DNA of 64,000 bases from Firm-04 sp964479595 (GTDB taxonomy: Bacteria > Bacillota > Clostridia > Oscillospirales > Ruminococcaceae): positions 62,001 to 126,000 of the forward strand of contig CAYZMU010000001.1 in assembly GCA_964479595.1 (NCBI GenBank), written 5' to 3'. Of the stretch, positions 34,722 through 43,083 are shown piece after piece. A program made the translations under genes and the position numbers. Position 1 is the stretch's first letter, and the number at the start of each line of letters is the position of its first letter. The notes below the pieces were generated by a model, which made no database searches, was not told the DNA's origin, and saw only the letters and a program-made list of their open reading frames with translations.

Positions 34722-36830
34722 TCACTGTGTTCTGAGTTTTTCGATTTCTCTCTGGTTTCCGCCCGTCGCGCTGAACGAATTGAGCGCGAAGAGCACGTCC
34801 GTCGCGCCGATCTGCTTGAGGTACGAAACGGCGTTGGGCTCGAAATAGCGGATGTCAATCACATAGATGTTTTCAAACGACGAGGTGAACCACGGCACGA
34901 GCGCGTTGCCGAAGCTGTCCTTGAAAATCGCCAGCGTCCGCCCGTTTTTGACCTCCGTGCGCACGTGCGTCACCGTCTGGTCCGTGCCCATATAGACCAG
35001 ATACCACGAGGAGACCGCGACGTTGTCGAGATTGATGAGCAGCTTGCCCTCGCGCTCGTTGGAAAGGTCGGTGTCCGAATAGGTGGTGGTGTAGGGCGCG
35101 CGCGGCACGTAGTAGAAGAAGTCCTCGGGGTTCTCCTTGAGGATAATGTCGTCGGACCAGCCGTAGAGTGTCCCGACGTAGCCGGGCTTTGTGACCTTGT
35201 CGTATTCCGAGATGGGCGCGAACGGCACGCGCGCGGTTTTTGAGAACTCCTGCGCCGCGTAAAAGGCCCCCAGCGCGGACCAGTGGTGGTCTGTGCGCAT
35301 GTAGATGGGCTCCTCCGTGTGGGCGCTCAGCGCCGAATACACGTCCACGGGCTTTACCCCCGAAAGGTTTTCGTTGATATGCTCAATATTGTCGTACTCG
35401 CTGCCGATTAAATGCTTGAAGTTTTCGGGTGTATAGAAGGAGCAGGGCGTCGGAATCACCATGGAATAGACCTGCACGGAATCGCCCAGCTGCTGCTGGT
35501 AGGCGTTTAGCGATTTGGCGTACTGTTCGCCGTTTTTGAAGCCGCCGCCGTAGAGCATGATCCCGCGCTTGTTCGCGATGAGGATATTGTTGCTGATTTC
35601 GCCGTTGGCGTCGGGGGTGTCTTTCTGCGTCTGGACGGGCGCGGCGGTGGTTTCGGTCGCGGCGCTCTGCGTCGTCACGTTCATGGCGGTGTTTTCGGTG
35701 GTTGTCGCGGTTTGCGTTGCGTCCGTCTCGGTCTGAGGGGAAAGCGGCGCGCTGCCGTGCAGAACGCTGTCCTGGCGCAGCCCCATGAACTGGCGGACCT
35801 TCGCGGTTATGTTTTTGAGCGTGGAGCGGTAGGGCGGCGTGTCGTTATAGTAAAGCGCCACCGCGTCGGTGTATTCGCCGGAAAGATAGCTCTCTATGGA
35901 AAACTCCGGCATGACGGCGAGGTTGCGGTTCTCAATTTCCGAGACGGTCGGGCGCTCCAGCAGCAGCATGGCCGCCGTGATGCCGAACAACATGACCATC
36001 AGGATTGAGACATTGCACACGGCCGCCGCGCGGTCAATTTTCCTGCGGGAGAATTTCGCCCTTTCCATGGACGCCTCGCGCCGAAAGGTTTTCTCAGACC
36101 GTCTCGAGAGGCGTTTGACGGCGCCGCGCGCGTCTTTGGTCTGCGCGGCGAACTGTTCCGCGGCGTCTTTCATCGCGGCGGCGTGCTCCGCTGCCTGCAT
36201 TTTCTCCTGCCCGCGCGCGATTTCCGCCGCCCTGGCGCGCGCCAAAGGGTCCTCCTCGGGGGAGATGGGGACCATGACGACGGTCTTGAGCGTCTGCTCG
36301 ATGCTCTCCGTCTCAATCTCGCCCGTCTGCGAGACGGAATCCTCGTTCGCGGGGAGGCGCTCGGACAAAGGCTTGTCGGTCAGATCCGCCGCGTGTGTGT
36401 TGACCGATTCCTGTCCGTCGTTTTCAATCTCCGTCAGGATGGCGTCCACATCCGCGTGCGCGGGGCGTTCGCTTTCCGCGTCCTCCGCGTGAATCCGCGC
36501 CAGAATGGAATCGACCACCGACCCGTGCGGGGGAGAATCCGCGCTTTGCTTCACATCGTCGAGCCACTCAAACTTCCCCTGCTCCTGATGCACCGCGTGG
36601 GGCGCGATGGGCTTTCTGGGCCTCTTCGGCTTGTTCTGCGCGTTTTCGAGAATCGCGAGCGCCTCCGCCTCCGCGTCCTTTTTCTGCCCGGTCTCCAGCG
36701 CGGCCGCGTCCCTTCGGATGGCCCGCGCCTGCGCGATGGCCTTGCGGCGTTCCTCCTCGCTGTCGGTTTCGCGTTTTTCCTCCGGCAGCGGGATATCCAG
36801 ATCGTTGGGATTGTTCCCGAATTTGCTCAT
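34722..36830 (-). CDS. DHHW/AlgX-like surface O-acyltransferase partner
   Basis: 702 residues. The first 265 or so are hydrophilic and cytoplasmic (Lys/Glu/Ala-rich with conserved short motifs of unknown role). A membrane segment lies near 270-295 (NVSILMVMLFGITAAMLLL), and an SGNH-like extracytoplasmic domain follows. The hallmark RTDHHW is at about 512-517, and the Ser of FKDSFGNALVPW is the likely nucleophile. Such proteins work with AlgI-type MBOAT membrane proteins to O-acetylate exopolysaccharides or wall polymers. The long cytoplasmic extension is unusual. Confidence 0.87.
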   Translation of the reverse strand: MSKFGNNPNDLDIPLPEEKRETDSEEERRKAIAQARAIRRDAAALETGQKKDAEAEALAILENAQNKPKRPRKPIAPHAVHQEQGKFEWLDDVKQSADSPPHGSVVDSILARIHAEDAESERPAHADVDAILTEIENDGQESVNTHAADLTDKPLSERLPANEDSVSQTGEIETESIEQTLKTVVMVPISPEEDPLARARAAEIARGQEKMQAAEHAAAMKDAAEQFAAQTKDARGAVKRLSRRSEKTFRREASMERAKFSRRKIDRAAAVCNVSILMVMLFGITAAMLLLERPTVSEIENRNLAVMPEFSIESYLSGEYTDAVALYYNDTPPYRSTLKNITAKVRQFMGLRQDSVLHGSAPLSPQTETDATQTATTTENTAMNVTTQSAATETTAAPVQTQKDTPDANGEISNNILIANKRGIMLYGGGFKNGEQYAKSLNAYQQQLGDSVQVYSMVIPTPCSFYTPENFKHLIGSEYDNIEHINENLSGVKPVDVYSALSAHTEEPIYMRTDHHWSALGAFYAAQEFSKTARVPFAPISEYDKVTKPGYVGTLYGWSDDIILKENPEDFFYYVPRAPYTTTYSDTDLSNEREGKLLINLDNVAVSSWYLVYMGTDQTVTHVRTEVKNGRTLAIFKDSFGNALVPWFTSSFENIYVIDIRYFEPNAVSYLKQIGATDVLFALNSFSATGGNQREIEKLRTQ

Positions 36831-36929
36831 GTTAAAGGACTTTCCTTTCTTTTGTCTGCTGTATCTCTGTTTGGCGCTAGAAGTTAAAGTAGAGGAAGGG
36901 GTTGTTGGTCTGGTCCACCAGCAAAACGG

Positions 36930-37029
36930 NNNNNNNNNNNNNNNNNNNNNNNNNNNNNNNNNNNNNNNNNNNNNNNNNNNNNNNNNNNNNNNNNNNNNNN
37001 NNNNNNNNNNNNNNNNNNNNNNNNNNNNN
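36930..37029. other. Assembly gap of 100 N with duplicated 55-bp flanks
   Basis: Bases 36875-36929 and 37030-37084 are identical; each contains the last codons and stop of the MBOAT gene. Collapsing it leaves both neighbouring genes intact. Confidence 0.95.
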
Positions 37030-37031
37030 CG

Positions 37032-38444
37032 CTAGAAGTTAAAGTAGAGGAAGGGGTTGTTGGTCTGGTCCACCAGCAAAACGGTGCACAGCGCGAGCAG
37101 CACCGCGTTGAGCGCGACCGATACCGTGCTGACGGCAGCCGCGCTCCCCGGCGAGCGCCGCGCGCGGTTCTGAAACGCCTGATAAATTGGGAAGCAGCAG
37201 ACAATCGCCAGCAGAATCAGGAAGAGATTGTTGAGCACCGACATCTGCGTGACGCTGTCGATGAGGGCGTTGCCGCCTAGCCCCAGAAGATTTCTGAAAA
37301 AGAGCTTGAGCTTTGAGAAATCCGTGAAGTAGAAGATGCCGAAGCCTATGATGATGACGATCTTGCTGTAGATATGGCGCAGCACCAGCGGGATCTTCCG
37401 CATGCGCTTTCGCCCGATGAGCTGTTCGAGTGCGATGAAGAGCCCGAAATACAGCCCCCACAGCACGAAGTTCCAGCTCGCGCCGTGCCACAGCCCCGTG
37501 CAGAACCACACGAGCAGCAGCCCGCCGTATTTGCGACGCTTGCCGAAAATCGGGACATAGAGCAGATAATCGCGAAAGAACGACCCCAGCGAGATGTGCC
37601 AGCGCTGCCAGAACTCCGAGATATCCCGGCAGATGAAGGGGTGGTCAAAGTTTTCGTTGAAGTGAAAGCCGAACATCAGCCCCATGCCGATGGCCATGTC
37701 GGAATAGCCCGAGAAGTCAAAGTACATCTGCATGGCGTAAATCAGCGCGCCGAGCCATGTCCCCGCCACGGAGAGCTGCTCTAAATTCCCCTCAAACAGG
37801 GTTTTGACAATGGTGGAAAGATGGTTTGCGAGGATGACTTTCTTGGAGAGCCCCAGCACCAGTCTCGTAAGCCCCGCGCTGAAATCCGCGAGCGTGGTCT
37901 TGCGGGCGGAAATCTCTCGCTCAATGGCGCTGTAGCGCACAATCGGCCCCGCCACCAGCTGCGGAAACATGGAAATATAGAGCAGAAACTTCATGGGGTT
38001 TCGCTGCGCGCGCACATTGCCCCAGTATAGGTCAATGATGTAGGCGAGCGCCTGAAAGGTGTAGAAACTGATGCCGATGGGCAGTTCCAGATGCGGGACG
38101 GGTATGGCGACATGCGGTATTCTGTTAAGATTCTCAACAATAAATCCGCTGTACTTGAAGACGAGCAGAAGACCGATGTTGAAGATCAGCGCCGAGACAA
38201 AGAACGCCTTCTTGCCGCGCAGGCGGTTCTTTTCCCCGCAGCGCTCCATGGCGATGCCGAGCAGGTAGTTGACCGCGACGCTCAGCAGCAGCAGGAGAAT
38301 ATAGGTGGGCTCGCCCCACGCGTAGAAAACGAGAGAAAATACGATAAGTACGGCATTTTTCAGGGTTATGGAACGTGAAAGCCCATAGCATAGCAAGCAT
38401 ATGGGCAAAAATAGATATAGAAAGATGTAACTCGAAAAGACCAT
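37032..38444 (-). CDS. MBOAT-family (AlgI-like) O-acyltransferase
   Basis: Polytopic membrane acyltransferase, 470 residues with about ten hydrophobic segments. The family text PQLVAGPIVRY, YFDFSGYSDMAIG and DISEFWQRWHISLGSFFRDYLYVP-like blocks are present, and the catalytic His is in GLWHGASWNF (about 320). It passes acyl groups across the membrane to a surface polymer. It is first of three genes with the DHHW protein and the carrier protein. Confidence 0.93.
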   Translation of the reverse strand: MVFSSYIFLYLFLPICLLCYGLSRSITLKNAVLIVFSLVFYAWGEPTYILLLLLSVAVNYLLGIAMERCGEKNRLRGKKAFFVSALIFNIGLLLVFKYSGFIVENLNRIPHVAIPVPHLELPIGISFYTFQALAYIIDLYWGNVRAQRNPMKFLLYISMFPQLVAGPIVRYSAIEREISARKTTLADFSAGLTRLVLGLSKKVILANHLSTIVKTLFEGNLEQLSVAGTWLGALIYAMQMYFDFSGYSDMAIGMGLMFGFHFNENFDHPFICRDISEFWQRWHISLGSFFRDYLLYVPIFGKRRKYGGLLLVWFCTGLWHGASWNFVLWGLYFGLFIALEQLIGRKRMRKIPLVLRHIYSKIVIIIGFGIFYFTDFSKLKLFFRNLLGLGGNALIDSVTQMSVLNNLFLILLAIVCCFPIYQAFQNRARRSPGSAAAVSTVSVALNAVLLALCTVLLVDQTNNPFLYFNF

Positions 38445-38524
38445 ATTGATTGCTCCTACTTTTGTTTGCGCTGTTTTTTCTCTTTCTGTGTAAAGGCGGA
38501 GGAATTTTTCTCCCTCCGCCTGTT

Positions 38525-38553
38525 ATTATAACACACCCGCCGATGAATTGCAA
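38525..38553 (-). promoter_or_regulatory. Promoter of the O-acylation operon
   Basis: Minus-strand TTGCAA (38548-38553), 17-bp spacer, TATAAT (38525-38530). Just downstream an 8-bp hairpin (38495-38502 with 38513-38520, GGCGGAGG/CCTCCGCC) would form the 5' end of the mRNA. Confidence 0.8.
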
Positions 38554-38596
38554 GGGGGCTCCGATAAATTTTTCGTTTTAACTATCTTTCGCGCGC

Positions 38597-38628
38597 AAAA
38601 ATCTCCCCTCCGTATCCAAGGAGGGGAG
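38597..38628 (-). terminator. Terminator of the LRR-dockerin gene
   Basis: On the minus strand CTCCCCTCC and GGAGGGGAG form a 9-bp stem followed by ATTTTTG. Same CCCTCC design as the terminator at 12330-12360. Confidence 0.85.
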
Positions 38629-38646
38629 AGGGGCTGTTTTCACGCG

Positions 38647-40499
38647 TCAGCCGATGAGTTCGTCCCAGGTCGGCCGCATTCCGAGCGCCTCATAGGTGTA
38701 GTAGGCGAGGATGACCTGCGCGTCGTCAATCGTCATGACGCCGTCTTTGACGACATCCGCCGCGTAGAACGCCTCAGGTGCCATGCCGCCGGGAATCCCC
38801 AGCGCCTCATTGGTGTAGACCTGCAGCGCCGCCGTCGCGTCGTCAATCGTAATCACCGAATCCGCGTCGGGGTCGCCCATCAGCACAATCGTTATCTCCG
38901 CCAGAACCTCAAGATTTTGCGTGTAGGCGCTTACCGCCGCGTCAGAACCCGCATACCGCAGATGTACCGCGGCTTTTCCCTGACCGTTCTCTGCGAGCTG
39001 CGCGGGCGTTTCCGCAAAGGTCATGTCCGCGGAAATGTCCAGCGAAGTCTGTTCGCCATTCTCCGTGATAAGAGCCGTCACGCGGAACTGCTCCGGCGCG
39101 AAACTGTCGGTTGCGAAGTAGGCCGCCTGCAGCACTTCCACGGTGATGCCGTCACAGACACGTCCCGCGTCGTCAAGAGGCGCGGTCTGTTCCGCTCCGC
39201 AGACGGTGCAGTGGCGGGTCTTTTGCGTTTCGCCGATTTCCCATTCCGACCAGCTGTGCTGGCCTGTGGCGGGGATTTCCTCTGTCTCGGTCTGCCCGCA
39301 GACCGCGCAGGAACGCGACCGCTCGCCCGGCTCCGCACAAGTCGCCTCTTTGGTCACGGTCCAGTCNNNNNNNNNNNNNNNNNNNNNNNNNNNNNNNNNN
39401 NNNNNNNNNNNNNNNNNNNNNNNNNNNNNNNNNNNNNNNNNNNNNNNNNNNNNNNNNNNNNNNNNNAACGCGACCGCTCGCCCGGCTCCGCACAAGTCGC
39501 CTCTTTGGTCACGGTCCAGTCAGAGAAGGTGTGCTCTCCGGTGGCGGGAATCTCCTCTGTCTCGGTTTCACCGCAGACCGCGCAGGAACGCGACCGCTCG
39601 CCCGGCTCCGCACAAGTCGCCTCTTTGGTCACGGTCCAGTCGGAGTAGGTGTGCTCGTGCTGGGTATTGCCGTTTACGAGTTCAAAGGGATGTCCGTAGG
39701 TCTGGGCAAACTGCTGCGCGGCGCTGCCTTCAGAGCCGCAAATCTTGCAGAGGGGCGCGTCGCTGGAGTATACGCCCTGCAGCCGTCCGTCCTGCTTTTC
39801 AATCCTCGAATAGACCCTGTAGAAGGCTTTCTCGCCGATGGAGGTTACTGAATCCGGGATGGTAACCGACGGCAGGGTGCAGAGTTCGAATGCGCTCGCG
39901 CCGATGGAGGTGATGCCCTCCTCAAACGTGACAGAAGTGAGGTTTGTGGCGTAGAAAGCTCTCGAGCCGATGGTTTCCAGACCGGAAGGAAATTTGACGG
40001 ACGAGAGAGAAAGGCAGCCGTAAAAGGCCTCCGATCCGATGGATTGCACGGTCTGGGGAATCTGGAGAACCGGCAGCGACGCGCAGTTGAGAAAGCACTG
40101 CAGGGGTATCGCGGTGAGGTTCTCCGAAAGCCGCACGGATTGAAGCTGCGCGCATTCCGCGCAAAAGTTCCGCCCGACCTCCGTGACCGTATCCGCCATT
40201 TCCACCGCGGTCAGGTTTTCGCAGAGCTGGAAAGCCGAGTAGGCCGAAACAGCGGTGATGCCGCTTTCGATAACCACCTTTTTGATTGATTCCCTTACGG
40301 GATACCAATTCGGGGTCGAGGCGTCCCCGCTTCCGGAAATGGTCAGCGTGCCGTCCGAGGAAAACTCCCACGTGGCGCTGTCTCCGCAGGAGCCGCTTTC
40401 CGCCGCGGCGCGCAGTTTCGGCAGACTTGACGGACTCCCCAGAGCCAGTACGGAGGCAGCCGCCAGACAGGCGAGGGATTTTAGGTATGTTCGGTTCAT
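38647..40499 (-). CDS. Secreted BspA-like LRR protein with Cys-repeat region and dockerin-like C-terminus (contains assembly gap)
   Basis: About 565 residues once the gap is collapsed (the frame is then continuous). Signal peptide at 1-31 (SLACLAAASVLALGSP). LRR_5 repeats run from about 75 to 255. Next come near-identical units of about 42 residues, HTxSDWTVTKEATCAEPGERS then RSCAVCGxTETEEIPATGEH, with paired cysteines; the gap fell in these repeats, so their number is uncertain. After a beta-rich domain, two dockerin-like calcium loops close the protein: DPDADSVITIDDATAALQVY and DVVKDGVMTIDDAQVILAYY. It is probably exported and may attach to a cohesin on the cell or a scaffold. Confidence 0.85.
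39290..39655 (-). repeat. Tandem repeat of about 126 bp in the LRR-dockerin gene
   Basis: Each unit encodes a Trp/Cys module (DWTVTKEATCAEPGERSRSC plus AVCGxTETEEIPATG). At least two complete units and one joined across the gap are seen, with high DNA identity. Confidence 0.8.
39367..39466. other. Assembly gap of 100 N with duplicated 55-bp flanks
   Basis: Bases 39312-39366 and 39467-39521 are identical, and most of a third copy lies at about 39587-39641. The break sits in a true tandem repeat, so repeat units may have been collapsed. Confidence 0.95.
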
Positions 40500-40544
40500 G
40501 ACAGAAATCCTCCTTTGTTGTGTTGACGCGGATTTTCATTTTCA

Positions 40545-40573
40545 AGTATAGTTAATTCCGCGTCTTTTGTCAA
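40545..40573 (-). promoter_or_regulatory. Promoter of the LRR-dockerin gene
   Basis: Minus-strand TTGACA (40568-40573), 17-bp spacer, TATACT (40545-40550), with AAGGAGG before the ATG at 40499. Confidence 0.85.
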
Positions 40574-40681
40574 CCATTTCCGGCCGTTTTTGTGATTTAT
40601 ATACAAATTGCGTGCGGTGTTTTGGGCATATTTCGCGCCCGCCTCACTCAGTTTATCAAAATCGTTCACTTCCCCGCGCGG

Positions 40682-40710
40682 TTGACAATCTGGCTGCCGT
40701 GTGCTATAAT
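40682..40710 (+). promoter_or_regulatory. Promoter of aroE-aroK/aroQ
   Basis: TTGACA (40682-40687), 17-bp spacer, TATAAT (40705-40710), an essentially consensus promoter. Confidence 0.9.
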
Positions 40711-40758
40711 AAGCGCAGCAGCCCGCCGAAAAAAGCGGGAAATAAGGGGGATTTTCGG

Positions 40759-42033
40759 ATGACACCTTACGGTTTAATCGGCAGGAAATTGGGGCACAGC
40801 ATCTCGCCGCAGATCCACGCGGCGCTGGGCAATCCCGACTATTCGCTCTATGAGCTCGAACCGGAGCAGCTGGGGGATTTTCTGGCGGACAAACGGATTC
40901 GGGGGCTCAATGTCACCATTCCGTATAAGCGCGACGTCATTCCGTTCTGCGACAGGCTCGACCCGCTGAGCGAGGCGCTGGGCAGCGTCAATACCCTTGT
41001 CCGCGAGCCCGACGGCAGCCTTACGGGCTACAACACCGACGCCTACGGTCTGCGCTGCATGATGCGTTCGGGCGGGCTTTCCTTTTCGGGGGAGCGGGTT
41101 TTGGTGCTCGGAAACGGCGGCGTCTCGCAGACCATTCAGGGCGTCGCGAAAATGGACGGCGCGGAGAGCCTTACGGTTCTGGACATTGTGGGGGATCTGA
41201 CTTATGACGCGCTGCCGCGGTTTTTTGAATCCACGACACTGATTGTGAACGCGACGCCGGTTGGCATGTACCCGCATGCCGGGGAGAAACTCGTCAATCT
41301 CGAGGATTTCCCGAATCTGCGCGGCGTCGCGGAGGTGATTTACAATCCCGCGCGGACCGCGCTGCTGCAGCAGGCGAAAGAACTTGGAATTCCGCGGGCG
41401 GGCGGGCTGACGATGCTCGTGGCACAGGCGAAACAGGCGGCGGAACTGTTTTTCGGGGAAACGATAGCGGACAGAAAAATCGCGGAAATCGGTTCCCAAA
41501 TGCAGCTTGACGCCGAAAATATCGTTCTTATCGGGATGCCCGGTGCCGGCAAGACAACCATCGGGGAGGAGATAGCCCGGCTCACGGGGCGGCAGCTGGT
41601 GGATTTTGACGCGGAGATTGTCAAAAAATCCGGCAAAACCATTCCGGAGATTTTCGAGGAAGGCGGGGAGGAGACTTTCCGCAAAATCGAGAGCGAGGTC
41701 TGCGCGGAATGCGGCGCGCTGCGCGGGGTGATTCTGACACCGGGCGGCGGAATTGTGACGAGGCGCGAAAACTTCGGTCCGCTGCGCTCCAACGGGCGGA
41801 TTTATCGGATCAAGCGTCCGCTCGAGGCACTCGACCGCTGCGGCAGACCGCTGTCCCAGGGCGCGGACCTTGCCGCCATGGAAAGAATGCGCGCGCCGTT
41901 TTACGAGGAACTTTCCGACCGCGATATCGACAACACCGCCGCGCCCGAAATGGCCGCGGAGGAGATTTGGGGGGATTTTTGTGCGTATTCTCGTGCTGAA
42001 TGGGCCGAATTTGAATCTGCTGGGGACGCGTGA
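40759..42033 (+). CDS. aroE-aroK: Bifunctional shikimate dehydrogenase/shikimate kinase (AroE-AroK fusion)
   Basis: 424 residues doing two steps of the shikimate pathway. Residues 1-250 are AroE: GHSISPQIH and NVTIPYK (catalytic Lys), NTDAYG, and the NADP-binding GNGGVSQTI. Residues about 255-424 are AroK: P-loop GMPGAGKTTIGEE, DFDAEI and TPGGGIV. The ATG at 40759 has AAGGGGG 8 nt upstream; the frame is open further back but runs through the promoter. Its 3' end overlaps the aroQ start by 53 bp. The NADP motif has GNGGVSQ where most AroE have GAGGAA, a mild variation. Confidence 0.93.
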   Translation: MTPYGLIGRKLGHSISPQIHAALGNPDYSLYELEPEQLGDFLADKRIRGLNVTIPYKRDVIPFCDRLDPLSEALGSVNTLVREPDGSLTGYNTDAYGLRCMMRSGGLSFSGERVLVLGNGGVSQTIQGVAKMDGAESLTVLDIVGDLTYDALPRFFESTTLIVNATPVGMYPHAGEKLVNLEDFPNLRGVAEVIYNPARTALLQQAKELGIPRAGGLTMLVAQAKQAAELFFGETIADRKIAEIGSQMQLDAENIVLIGMPGAGKTTIGEEIARLTGRQLVDFDAEIVKKSGKTIPEIFEEGGEETFRKIESEVCAECGALRGVILTPGGGIVTRRENFGPLRSNGRIYRIKRPLEALDRCGRPLSQGADLAAMERMRAPFYEELSDRDIDNTAAPEMAAEEIWGDFCAYSRAEWAEFESAGDA

Positions 42034-42421
42034 GCCCGAGCATTACGGCACGCAAACCTACGAAACCCTCTGCGACATGCTGCGGCAGGAGGCGGAGCGT
42101 CTGGGCGTGGAGATTGAGATTGCGCAGAGCAATCATGAGGGCACGCTGGTGGACATGATTCAGCAGGCGCCCGGGCACGCGGACGGCATTCTCATCAATC
42201 CCGCCGCCTATACCCACACCAGTGTCGCGCTGGCGGACGCGGTCAGGGCGGTGAAAATCCCTACCGTGGAGGTACATATCTCAGACCCGGACACCCGGGA
42301 GGATTTCCGCAAGATTTCGTTTATCCGCCCCGCCTGTATAGCGACTGTCAAGGGCAAGGGGCTCGCGGGCTACCTGGAAGGGCTGCGCATTCTTGTCGAT
42401 TTTCTGCGCGGGCGGGCGTGA
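41981..42421 (+). CDS. aroQ: 3-dehydroquinate dehydratase, type II
   Basis: Third shikimate-pathway enzyme, the one before AroE. 146 residues, the usual size, starting RILVLNGPNLNLLGTREPEHYG with the catalytic Tyr. NHEGTLVDMIQ, INPAAYTHTSVAL and VEVHISD are conserved. The start is the GTG at 41981, inside the aroE-aroK gene, with a G-rich ribosome-binding site within that gene; translation is likely coupled. Confidence 0.94.
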   Translation: MRILVLNGPNLNLLGTREPEHYGTQTYETLCDMLRQEAERLGVEIEIAQSNHEGTLVDMIQQAPGHADGILINPAAYTHTSVALADAVRAVKIPTVEVHISDPDTREDFRKISFIRPACIATVKGKGLAGYLEGLRILVDFLRGRA

Positions 42422-42429
42422 ACACGCGC

Positions 42430-42458
42430 TTGACATCGCGGGGCGGTTGTGGTATAAT
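42430..42458 (+). promoter_or_regulatory. Promoter of hpf
   Basis: TTGACA (42430-42435), 17-bp spacer, TATAAT (42453-42458). Confidence 0.88.
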
Positions 42459-42510
42459 ATAGCAAACAAGCCGGAGGCAGCGCGCCGCCGGCAGACGAGG
42501 AGGATTGGAA

Positions 42511-43041
42511 ATGAAACTGAACATCATGGCCAAGAAAATCCAGATAGGGCCGTCTTTTTCCGAATACGCCGAAAAGAAGCTCAACCAGAAGCTGGATAAA
42601 TTCTTCGAGGACGAGGCGGAGGCGAAGATTACGCTGAACGAGCAGCGCGGGCAGATCGTCTGCGAGCTCACCGTCCGTGCCGGGAGCATGATTTACCGCG
42701 CGGAGCAGAGCGCCGCGGACAAAAACGACGCGCTGGATTTCGCGATTGACCGAATCATCCGCAAGATTCGCCGCAACAAGACCAAGCTTGGCAAGCGCAT
42801 CAAAGAAAGCGCGCTTTCCCCCGACGCCTTCGAGGACACCGTCGAGGAGCAGACGGAATACAACGTCATCCGCCGCAAGTCCTTCCCGGTGCGTTCCATG
42901 ACCGTGGAAGAGGCCATCCTCCAGATGAATATGCTGGGGCACTCGTTCTTCGTGTTCTTAAACGGGGAGGACGGCGCCATCAACGTCGTTTACCGCAGGG
43001 ATGACGGCAACTACGCCGTGCTGGAGCCGACAGCCGAATAA
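42511..43041 (+). CDS. hpf: Ribosome hibernation promoting factor, long form
   Basis: 176 residues. The N-terminal ribosome-binding domain (about 1-100) includes GPSFSEYAEKKLNQKLDKFF; the C-terminal dimerisation domain (about 120-176) includes RRKSFPVRSMTVEEAILQM and GHSFFVFLNGEDGAINVVYR. It pairs 70S ribosomes into inactive 100S dimers in stationary phase. GAGGAGG precedes the ATG. It has its own promoter and terminator. Confidence 0.95.
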   Translation: MKLNIMAKKIQIGPSFSEYAEKKLNQKLDKFFEDEAEAKITLNEQRGQIVCELTVRAGSMIYRAEQSAADKNDALDFAIDRIIRKIRRNKTKLGKRIKESALSPDAFEDTVEEQTEYNVIRRKSFPVRSMTVEEAILQMNMLGHSFFVFLNGEDGAINVVYRRDDGNYAVLEPTAE

Positions 43042-43053
43042 CAGCCCATAACG

Positions 43054-43082
43054 AAGGGAGCGTGTTTGCGCTCCCTTTTTTG
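43054..43082 (+). terminator. Terminator of hpf
   Basis: AAGGGAGCG (43054-43062) and CGCTCCCTT (43069-43077) form a 9-bp stem with a 6-nt loop, then a T-tract. Confidence 0.9.
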
Positions 43083-43083
43083 T

